Below, one piece after another: positions 1-5,683 of a DNA stretch of 5,683 nucleotides. This DNA comes from an uncultured Collinsella sp. (GTDB taxonomy: Bacteria > Actinomycetota > Coriobacteriia > Coriobacteriales > Coriobacteriaceae). Both the position numbers and the translations under genes were made by a program. The notes below the pieces were generated by a model. It was given only the letters and a program-made list of their open reading frames with translations, did no database searches and was not told the origin of the DNA. Each line of letters opens with the position of its first letter. The stretch's first letter is position 1. Where the stretch lies: positions 1 to 5,683 of the forward strand of contig UQTN01000121.1 in assembly GCA_900543945.1 (NCBI GenBank). Direction: 5' to 3'.

Positions 1-104
1 ATGGTCGAAATCGCGACGTCCCCACGCGCATCGATTGCCAATGCCGAGGCCCCGGCAGCAGCCAGGGCCTCGGTCAAGATGTTCAGCTTGGCATCGCTAT
101 CCAT
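1..104 (-). CDS. 5' end of an unrecognised protein gene, cut by window edge
   Basis: On the minus strand an ATG at 104-102 opens a frame that stays open to the window edge, giving 34 residues that begin MDSDAKLNILTEAL and go on through an Ala-rich stretch to ARGDVAIST. An AGGGG tract lies about 7 nt upstream of the ATG (plus-strand 111-115) and can serve as a ribosome binding site. The gene has the same orientation as the YeiH-family gene but is separated from it by 266 bp, so it probably has its own promoter. The first part looks like an amphipathic helix followed by a short strand. I do not recognise the family from so few residues. The opposite-strand frame over the same bases is Arg/Ser/Pro-rich and looks like a shadow. 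Confidence 0.5.
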   Translation of the reverse strand, partial: MDSDAKLNILTEALAAAGASALAIDARGDVAIST

Positions 105-253
105 GATTTGCCCCTGTCCGTGGCGACGTGCAGCCGCCGACGATCGCACGACCGAGTGTTTCAAAATTGAACGATATTGCTCACCAAACACTATAGGGCA
201 GAGAGCGCCGTCCTGCGAGTATAGGTGTTGCCCCGCATCGCCATCCTGGCGGG

Positions 254-318
254 GCGATAAGAGCTCTTCGGGACTTATAACCCTGCGGACAAGCCATACC
301 CGCAAGAGCTCCTATCGC
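254..318. repeat. Long imperfect inverted repeat (hairpin)
   Basis: GCGATAAGAGCTCTT (254-268) is the reverse complement of 304-318 apart from one position, and CGGG (269-272) continues the stem with CCCG (299-302) after one bulged base. The 26-nt loop contains further short complementarity (GGG 270-272 to CCC 281-283, ATAAG to CTTAT) that would compete with the main stem. No T-tract follows on either strand, so it does not look like a simple intrinsic terminator. It could be a structured RNA element, a REP-like repeat or a protein-binding site. Confidence 0.5.
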
Positions 319-341
319 TCCACCGTGAGAATGCGCCCACC

Positions 342-367
342 AGCAGCCAACACGCAAACTGGCTACT
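342..367 (-). terminator. Weak hairpin just after the YeiH-family gene
   Basis: AGCAGCCA (342-349) pairs with TGGCTACT (360-367) through 8 bp including one wobble, with a 10-nt loop. It lies 3 nt past the TAG stop of the transporter gene (371-373). On the minus strand the bases after the hairpin are GC-rich with no T-tract, so it could be an end-of-transcript structure but is not a textbook intrinsic terminator. Confidence 0.25.
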
Positions 368-370
368 TCT

Positions 371-1405
371 CTACCAGATTCCCAGTACGTGTTGCATTCC
401 CAAACTCATGCACGCAATGCCAATCCAGCAGCAAAAGCCCAGCGCGATGGGCTTGCCGCCCTTTTTGACCAGCTCGACGATATCGGTATTAAAACCAATA
501 GCCGCCATGGCCATCACAATAAAGAACTTCGACAGCTCCTTGATGGGCGCCGTAATGGATGCAGGAAGCTGAAGCACCGTAGTGATCACGCTCGCCAGCA
601 CAAAAAACAGCACAAACATGGGAAACGCGCGTTTAAGGGAGAACGTGCTTTTGGCGTCGCCGCCGGCCTTGCGTGCCAGATGCATCTGCCAGCATGCGAG
701 GACCAACGTGATGGGAATAATGGCCAGCGTTCTGGTGAGCTTGACCACCGTGGCGCTCTCGAGCACATTGGCGCCGGGATGCATGCTGTCCCAGGCGCTC
801 GCCGCAGCCGTTACGGACGAGGTGTCGTTGATGGCGGTGCCGGCAAACAGGCCAAAGCCCTCGTCTGTCAGCCCGAGCATACCGCCGAGCGTCGGAAACA
901 CGAGCGCCGCGATAACGTTAAACAGGAAGATGACCGAAATGGCCTGGGCAATCTCGCGATCGTCGGCATCGATGACGGGCGCGGTCGCGGCGATGGCAGA
1001 ACCGCCGCAAATCGACGAGCCCACACCCACAAGCGTCGCGATCTTACTCGGCACGTTCATAACGCGGCAGAGCACAAAGGCAATGACAAGCGAAGTCGAG
1101 ATTGTCGCCACGATAATCGGCAGCGACTGGGCGCCCTTGGACAGAATCTGCGAGAGGTTCATGCCAAAGCCAAGCAGGATTACCGCGTACTGCAAGACTT
1201 TTTTAGACGTATAGGTGACGCCGGCGGCGAGCTGTTCGCGACGATTCTTGGAAAAGACGAGCGCCAGGACCATGCCAAAGAGGATGGCGAATACCGGACC
1301 GCCGACCACCTCAATTTGTTTGCCGAGCAACGTCGCGGGAATGGCGATGATCAGGCAGAACAAAACGCCTTTCCAGCGCTCGCGTACGATATTTGCCAGT
1401 TGCAT
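371..1405 (-). CDS. yeiH: YeiH/UPF0324-family membrane transporter (putative sulfate/anion exporter family)
   Basis: Encodes a complete 344-residue integral membrane protein of the Cons_hypoth698 (TIGR00698, YeiH) family, whose usual length is about 330-350. About ten hydrophobic segments are visible, near residues 13-31, 34-51, 68-84, 95-114, 122-144, 154-178, 182-197, 226-244, 260-280 and 293-310, plus 318-341. The family hallmark is the Gly/Ser-rich GVGSSICGGSAIAATAPVI (126-144) followed by DADDREIAQA, with a second conserved loop AGTAINDTSSVTAA near 188-201. Family members are annotated as putative sulfate exporters, but the substrate is not firmly established. The start is supported by AAGAAGGAA with AGGA 7 nt before the ATG. 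The gene is divergent from the GntR/FCD regulator across 163 bp, which suggests that regulator controls it. No sign of truncation or frameshift. The long opposite-strand frames here are shadows. The symbol is by family; strict orthology to the E. coli gene is not shown. Confidence 0.9.
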   Translation of the reverse strand: MQLANIVRERWKGVLFCLIIAIPATLLGKQIEVVGGPVFAILFGMVLALVFSKNRREQLAAGVTYTSKKVLQYAVILLGFGMNLSQILSKGAQSLPIIVATISTSLVIAFVLCRVMNVPSKIATLVGVGSSICGGSAIAATAPVIDADDREIAQAISVIFLFNVIAALVFPTLGGMLGLTDEGFGLFAGTAINDTSSVTAAASAWDSMHPGANVLESATVVKLTRTLAIIPITLVLACWQMHLARKAGGDAKSTFSLKRAFPMFVLFFVLASVITTVLQLPASITAPIKELSKFFIVMAMAAIGFNTDIVELVKKGGKPIALGFCCWIGIACMSLGMQHVLGIW

Positions 1406-1568
1406 ATGGGATTCCTTCTTTCTATTTCACGTTTGCGACGGCTTATGATACGGCAACATTGAGCGCAGCCTTGCGCAAACACAGACTAAGATGCCGCAAT
1501 AGTTCTTGGGCAACAGCCGAATTACCCACCGCGGAGAGCTGATTCGCGGCATAATTAACAACTGACAT
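1406..1568. promoter_or_regulatory. Divergent control region between transporter and GntR regulator
   Basis: This 163-bp gap must hold the promoters for both divergent genes. The only clear palindrome is GCGCA (1463-1467) and TGCGC (1472-1476) with a 4-bp centre, a possible operator. On the plus strand CATAAT (1550-1555) is a -10-like hexamer, but no good -35 lies at the right distance. On the minus strand TATCAT (1450-1445) is -10-like, again with no good -35. The transporter's ribosome binding site AAGAAGGAA is at 1420-1412. FadR-type operators often read TnGTnnnACnA; no good match was seen. Confidence 0.4.
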
Positions 1569-2300
1569 ATGAGTTTGATAGAACAGTTGCGAGGCGCTAT
1601 GGAAGAATCGATGCACGTCGGCGAGCAGGAAACGAGCCTACAGGACCAGTCCTACCACACCATTCGACGCAAAATCGTCTACCTGGACTACAAGCCGGGC
1701 GAAAAGCTGGGCGTCAAGCAACTTTGCGACGACCTGGATATGGGGCGCACGCCCGTGCGCGAGGCTTTGGTTCGCTTGGCGCAGGAAGGCCTGGTGCGCA
1801 CCGTGCCCCAGAGCGGCACCTACGTCTCACCCATCAACCTCACCCTTGCCGAGAGTGCCTGCTACATCCGCGAACATCTGGAAAAGCAGGTGATTGTGGA
1901 GTGCTGTGCGCGAGCCACGTCGGCCGGCATCGAGCAGCTCGACCGCGCCATCGTGCTGCAGGAAAAAGCCATGGCCGAAGAGGATCGCATCGGCTTCTTT
2001 TTGAGCGACAACCTCATGCATCACATGATTTTTAGCATCGCATGTCGCAGCACCGTTTGGTCGTGGCTCGAAGAGACCAATGCCGACCTGGAGCGCTTCC
2101 GCTGGCTGCGCGCCGCCACGCAGGTTCTCGACAATCGGGACATCGTGAACGAGCACAAGCAGATTCGCCGCGCTATCGCCGGTCGCGACCCCATCGAAGC
2201 GAGCTTTTTGGTCAGCAAGCACCTGCACATGATGTTCCGCAACCAAACCGAGGTTCTGGACCAGTTCCCCGAGTACTTCGAGACCAGCAAGCTCCGCTAA
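1569..2300 (+). CDS. GntR-family transcriptional regulator, FadR/FCD subfamily
   Basis: A 243-residue DNA-binding regulator of usual FCD-subfamily length. The N-terminal winged helix-turn-helix covers about residues 25-88: an IRRKIVYLDYKPGEKLGVKQ start, the recognition helix region MGRTPVREALVRLAQEGLV (58-76), and the wing at TVPQSGTYVSP (78-88). The all-helical ligand-binding FCD domain follows (about 95-225). Asp147, His151, His196 and His218 fit the usual D-H-H-H metal site that helps bind carboxylate effectors. The first ATG (1569) has no Shine-Dalgarno sequence; a -10-like CATAAT ends 13 bp before it, which would give an almost leaderless message. ATG 1599 (GAGG 4 nt upstream) and ATG 1611 (GGAAG 5 nt upstream) are alternatives that leave the DNA-binding domain intact. 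It is divergent from the YeiH-family transporter, its likely target; the effector is unknown. Its stop codon overlaps a mobile hairpin repeat. Confidence 0.9.
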   Translation: MSLIEQLRGAMEESMHVGEQETSLQDQSYHTIRRKIVYLDYKPGEKLGVKQLCDDLDMGRTPVREALVRLAQEGLVRTVPQSGTYVSPINLTLAESACYIREHLEKQVIVECCARATSAGIEQLDRAIVLQEKAMAEEDRIGFFLSDNLMHHMIFSIACRSTVWSWLEETNADLERFRWLRAATQVLDNRDIVNEHKQIRRAIAGRDPIEASFLVSKHLHMMFRNQTEVLDQFPEYFETSKLR

Positions 2301-2339
2301 CCTGCCAAAAAGGGACAGGTTTATTTTGGCAGGTTTTAT
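2299..2339 (+). terminator. Possible intrinsic terminator of the GntR gene, formed by copy A
   Basis: The 12-bp stem of copy A begins in the TAA stop codon, its GC part (CCTGCC with GGCAGG) closes the base of the hairpin, and TTTTATC follows directly on the plus strand. This fits an intrinsic terminator for the GntR message, although the upper stem is all A-T pairs, the loop is long and the T-run is short. It lies between two convergent genes, where a terminator is needed. Confidence 0.45.
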
Positions 2340-2351
2340 CTGGGCAAATGC
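2299..2351 (+). repeat. Hairpin repeat copy A (GGGACAGG-loop palindrome)
   Basis: AACCTGCCAAAA (2299-2310) and TTTTGGCAGGTT (2324-2335) form a perfect 12-bp inverted repeat around a 13-nt loop that contains GGGACAGG (2312-2319). A tail, TTTATCTGGG and a few bases more, extends to 2351. The whole 53 bp matches copy C (4466-4518) in reverse orientation at 50 positions, with differences at 2304, 2345 and 2349. The first bases are the last two of the GntR stop codon. The constant loop with a long stem resembles REP-type repeats spread by Y1-family transposases; that link is inference. Confidence 0.85.
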
Positions 2352-2356
2352 AACAA

Positions 2357-2374
2357 GCTCCGCTGCAACGGAGC
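2357..2374 (-). terminator. Probable terminator hairpin after glmS
   Basis: GCTCCG (2357-2362) and CGGAGC (2369-2374) form a perfect 6-bp GC-rich stem with a 6-nt loop, 33 bp past the glmS stop. On the minus strand it is followed by TTGTTGCATTTG, a broken T-rich tract, so termination may be weak. Copy A lies further downstream and may act as a second stop. Confidence 0.5.
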
Positions 2375-2407
2375 CGGGCCTCGGTCACTAGAACGGCGGA
2401 ACAACAA

Positions 2408-4255
<1,848 letters not shown>

Positions 4256-4314
4256 AGGATAAATCCCTTCGTTCGCGTGACTGCAAGACGTCCACGCACA
4301 GGGGGCGCTGAGAC

Positions 4315-4344
4315 GTATAACGTTCGAGTATTGTACTCACGCAA
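4315..4344 (-). promoter_or_regulatory. Probable glmS promoter
   Basis: On the minus strand TTGCGT (4344-4339) and TTATAC (4320-4315), 18 bp apart, give a fair sigma-70-type promoter about 60 bp before the glmS start codon. An alternative -10, TACAAT (4335-4330), has no good -35 at the right distance. Confidence 0.5.
4326..4338. promoter_or_regulatory. Small palindrome within the glmS promoter spacer
   Basis: GAGTA and TACTC are perfect inverted arms around a 3-bp centre (GAGTATTGTACTC). The site lies between the proposed -35 and -10 of glmS, a classic place for a repressor site. The arms are short, so this is only suggestive. Confidence 0.3.
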
Positions 4345-4353
4345 GCGCAAGCT

Positions 4354-4389
4354 GATATACCAGAAGTGGTATCTCAACTTAGATACCAC
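4354..4389. promoter_or_regulatory. Operator-like cluster of TGGTAT half-sites upstream of glmS
   Basis: GTGGTATCT (4366-4374) and AGATACCAC (4381-4389) form a perfect 9-bp inverted repeat with a 6-bp centre. A third half-site, GATATACCA (4354-4362), faces the middle one: ATACCA and TGGTAT are 4 bp apart. The cluster lies about 10-45 bp upstream of the proposed glmS -35. The half-site recalls those of GntR/HutC-type amino-sugar regulators (NagR/DasR sites centre on TGGTCTAGACCA), but the spacing differs, so the binding protein is unknown. Confidence 0.55.
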
Positions 4390-4417
4390 CCGATGCACAC
4401 ATGCCCAGCCGGTCCAA

Positions 4418-4452
4418 ACCACCACGAAGGGGACAGGCACCTTTGTGGTGGT
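4418..4452 (+). repeat. Hairpin repeat copy B (different stem, same GGGACAGG loop)
   Basis: ACCACCACGAAG (4418-4429) pairs with CTTTGTGGTGGT (4441-4452) through 12 bp including one G-T wobble, around an 11-nt loop holding GGGACAGG (4430-4437). Stem length and loop core match copies A and C, while the stem sequence is unrelated. It is therefore a second subtype of the same element design, and it lies only 13 bp from copy C, in opposite orientation. Confidence 0.8.
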
Positions 4453-4465
4453 CGCGCTGGCAACG

Positions 4466-4518
4466 GCGTTTCCCCAGATAAAACCTGCCAAAATAAACCT
4501 GTCCCTTTTTGGTAGGTT
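4466..4518 (-). repeat. Hairpin repeat copy C (inverted copy of A)
   Basis: On the plus strand AACCTGCCAAAA (4482-4493) pairs with TTTTGGTAGGTT (4507-4518), 12 bp with one G-T wobble, around a 13-nt loop with CCTGTCCC (4498-4505). Read on the minus strand it is 50/53 identical to copy A, including the tail to 4466. A single change in the stem (T at 4513) keeps pairing by wobble in RNA. It ends 6 bp before the extended -10 of the LacI-type gene and so covers that promoter's -35 position. Confidence 0.85.
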
Positions 4519-4523
4519 TGGGA

Positions 4524-4532
4524 TGCTACAAT
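4524..4532 (+). promoter_or_regulatory. Extended -10 promoter of the LacI-type gene
   Basis: TGCTACAAT is an extended -10 (TGnTACAAT) 35 bp before the start codon. The normal -35 position (about 4504-4509) falls within the T-rich arm of hairpin repeat copy C and is not a good match, so the TG extension probably compensates. Confidence 0.5.
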
Positions 4533-4543
4533 CTGGTTTGTAC

Positions 4544-4557
4544 TTGAAACGCATCAA
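4544..4557. promoter_or_regulatory. Possible LacI-type operator in the leader of the LacI-type gene
   Basis: TTGAAACGCATCAA is an imperfect palindrome (5 of 7 positions per arm) with the central CG that LacI-family sites usually have. It lies between the -10 and the ribosome binding site, where binding would block transcription, which suggests autoregulation. Confidence 0.3.
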
Positions 4558-4567
4558 AGGGGCCGCT

Positions 4568-5683
4568 ATGGCAAAGGTGAAAATCAGCGACGTCGCGCGC
4601 GAGGCCGGGGTTTCGCTGGGCACGGTTTCCAACGCGCTCAACCACCCCGAAAAGCTGCGCCCCGAGACCCTCAAGCTCATCAACGAGACCATCAATCGCT
4701 TGGGCTACCTGCCCAACCAAAGCGCTCGTCAGCTCGCGGGCGGCGCCACCAAGTCCTTTGGCCTGGTGCTCCCCCGTCTCGACCACGGCTTTTCGCTCCA
4801 AATCGCCAGCGGCGCCCACAACGAGGCCCGCAAGCACGGCTACGATCTGCTCATCGCCAATGCCGATAACGACGATATTCTCGAGGATCATTACCTGCGC
4901 TACTTTATGGGCACGCAGATGTCCGGCGTCATGGTTCAGCCCATGGCATCCCCCGACTGGCACCCGGCCATGACTAAAGTGCCCGTGCCGATCGTCCATC
5001 TGGACATCCACTGCTCCGAGCCCGGTTATTACGTGGCTGCCGACAACGAGGCACAAGGCCGCATTATCGCCGAGCTCGCCGTTGCCCGTGGCGCACGCCA
5101 TATCACCGTTGTGGGCAGAGCGGCATTCATGCAGCTCACCTTGCGCGTACTTGGCATCCACAAGGCCCTCGCCCTGCATCCCGATATCAAGATCGAAGTC
5201 ATCGACGCCGGCGAATGGAATACCGCTGCCGACGGCTACGGCATCGGCGCTCAGATTGCCGAGCGCTCTACCGGCGAGCGTCCCGATTTTGTCATCGGCC
5301 TTACCGATGTATTGGCCTCGGGCGTTATCTCGGCGCTGACCGACAAAGGCATCTCCGTCCCCGAGCAGGTCCGCGTGGCCGGCTGCGACGGCAACCCCCT
5401 TGCATGGAGCGGGTCGGTTCCCCTTACCACCGTGGCACCGCCGGGCTACGAAATTGGCCGCAAGGGCGTACAGCTGCTCATGGAACAGATCGGGGACAAG
5501 CCCGCCGCCAAGACCAAGCGAGTCCGCATCGGCTCCGCCGCGCGCACTGTCACCACGGTCACGGCCACCGAGGACATTAACCGTCAGGAGCTCGTGCGTC
5601 CCTTCTTGCTCGAGCGCGTGAGCACCCAAAAGGCCGAGCAGCACCCGACGGGCCCATCCGCGGCCCCAATAACCGACATCAAC
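4568..5683 (+). CDS. LacI-family transcriptional regulator, 3' end outside window
   Basis: A sugar-responsive type DNA-binding regulator; 372 codons are visible with no stop, so the C-terminus is missing. The helix-turn-helix is at residues 5-24 (KISDVAREAGVSLGTVSNAL), and the hinge helix at about 50-58 (NQSARQLAG). The periplasmic-binding-protein-like core runs from about 63 (KSFGLVLPRLDHGF) to 335, with DNEAQG (159-164), PDFVIGLTDVLASGVISAL (239-257) and the signature VPEQVRVAGCDGNP (264-277). Family members are usually 330-350 residues, so the stretch after about 340, which turns Pro/Ala-rich near 359-367, is an extra tail. AAAGGGG 5 nt before the ATG is a strong ribosome binding site. The gene is divergent from glmS and preceded by an extended -10 promoter. 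The effector cannot be named; control of glmS or of sugar genes beyond the window is possible. A long opposite-strand frame over the same bases is a shadow. Confidence 0.92.
   Translation, partial: MAKVKISDVAREAGVSLGTVSNALNHPEKLRPETLKLINETINRLGYLPNQSARQLAGGATKSFGLVLPRLDHGFSLQIASGAHNEARKHGYDLLIANADNDDILEDHYLRYFMGTQMSGVMVQPMASPDWHPAMTKVPVPIVHLDIHCSEPGYYVAADNEAQGRIIAELAVARGARHITVVGRAAFMQLTLRVLGIHKALALHPDIKIEVIDAGEWNTAADGYGIGAQIAERSTGERPDFVIGLTDVLASGVISALTDKGISVPEQVRVAGCDGNPLAWSGSVPLTTVAPPGYEIGRKGVQLLMEQIGDKPAAKTKRVRIGSAARTVTTVTATEDINRQELVRPFLLERVSTQKAEQHPTGPSAAPITDIN

Larger units (their letters stand above)
105..370. other. Non-coding gap with strong inverted repeats, possible structured RNA or leader
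   Basis: No convincing gene is seen here. The gap holds a long imperfect inverted repeat: 254-272 pairs with 299-318 (18 pairs, one A-C mismatch at 260/312, one bulged base at 303), closing a 26-nt loop. Next to it GCCCCGC (230-236) pairs with GCGGGGC (249-255), overlapping the long stem by two bases. A third, weaker pairing joins 216-225 to 294-303 and competes with the long stem. On the plus strand, TTGAAC (167-172) and ACTATA (190-195, 17-bp spacer) form a weak promoter-like pair that would start a transcript close to 200. On the minus strand the same region would be the leader of the gene starting at 104. No known riboswitch, tmRNA, SRP or RNase P signature is recognised. Confidence 0.35.
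2288..2364 (+). repeat. 11-bp direct repeats flanking hairpin repeat copy A
   Basis: CAAGCTCCGCT occurs at 2288-2298, inside the last codons of the GntR gene, and again at 2354-2364 just past hairpin repeat copy A. The 55 bp between them are almost exactly the repeat. They could be a target duplication or a remnant of a local duplication. Chance is possible but not likely for 11 bp at this distance. Confidence 0.4.
4256..4567. promoter_or_regulatory. Divergent glmS / lacI-type control region (312 bp, no gene)
   Basis: From left to right this gap holds the glmS ribosome binding site and leader, the glmS promoter (4315-4344), a small palindrome in that promoter, a cluster of TGGTAT-type half-sites (4354-4389), hairpin repeat copies B and C, an extended -10 promoter for the LacI-type gene, and a possible LacI-type operator. 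No small gene with a convincing start is seen. The part from 4390 to 4417 shows nothing of note. Confidence 0.7.

Noticed and set aside
108..118. CCCCTGTCC next to the left partial gene as a fourth copy of the hairpin repeat
   Set aside because: It lacks the full CCTGTCCC core and has no inverted arms; it is better explained as the ribosome binding site region of the minus-strand gene.
228..256. GC-rich hairpin as an intrinsic terminator
   Set aside because: No T-tract follows the stem on either strand.
1..468. Plus-strand open frame at the left edge
   Set aside because: Low-complexity Arg/Ser/Pro/Cys-rich product crossing a region full of hairpins and running into the 3' end of the transporter gene; no ribosome binding site visible.
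389..1462. Long plus-strand open frame opposite the YeiH-family gene
   Set aside because: Its product is rich in Arg, His, Gly and Asp with no recognisable domain, while the minus strand encodes a clear membrane protein family with a good ribosome binding site.
4256..4417. glmS ribozyme upstream of glmS
   Set aside because: This self-cleaving RNA is typical of Bacillota; I saw no matching core in the leader, and a promoter-like pair lies about 60 bp from the start codon, leaving no room for it.
4526..5644. Minus-strand open frame of 372 codons opposite the LacI-type gene
   Set aside because: It mirrors the codon bias of the real gene; the plus strand gives full LacI-family motifs and a strong ribosome binding site.

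Overview
The window is GC-rich and tightly coding, with strong G/C bias at third codon positions. The protein sequences and the tandem of carbohydrate-type regulators suit a Gram-positive anaerobe of the Coriobacteriia (Collinsella-like, Actinomycetota). This placement rests on general impression only; no marker gene is present.

Layout from left to right: (1) the first 34 codons of an unrecognised minus-strand gene cut by the window edge (1-104). (2) A non-coding gap (105-370) with strong inverted repeats that could form a structured RNA. (3) A complete YeiH/UPF0324-family membrane transporter on the minus strand (371-1405). (4) A short divergent regulatory gap and a GntR/FCD-family regulator on the plus strand (1569-2300), the obvious candidate regulator of the transporter. 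(5) glmS on the minus strand (2408-4255), convergent with the GntR gene, encoding the enzyme that makes glucosamine-6-phosphate for peptidoglycan and amino-sugar synthesis. (6) A 312-bp divergent control region (4256-4567) with the glmS promoter, palindromic operator-like sites, two hairpin repeats and the promoter of the next gene. (7) A LacI-family regulator on the plus strand that runs off the right edge (4568-5683).

The most notable feature lies outside the genes. Three copies of a palindromic element share one design: a 12-bp stem and an 11-13-nt loop that always contains GGGACAGG, while the stem sequence differs between types. Two copies (2299-2351 and 4466-4518) match at 50 of 53 positions in opposite orientation and bracket glmS with its promoter. 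The third (4418-4452) has an unrelated stem but the same loop core. This looks like a REP-type small mobile repeat family, perhaps moved in trans by a Y1-type (RAYT) transposase encoded elsewhere; no such gene is in this window. One copy overlaps the upstream part of the lacI-type gene's promoter. Another begins inside the stop codon of the GntR gene and sits between 11-bp direct repeats.

The genes do not form one pathway. The transporter and GntR gene look like a regulator-target pair. glmS and the LacI-type gene share a control region but their regulatory link is unproven.
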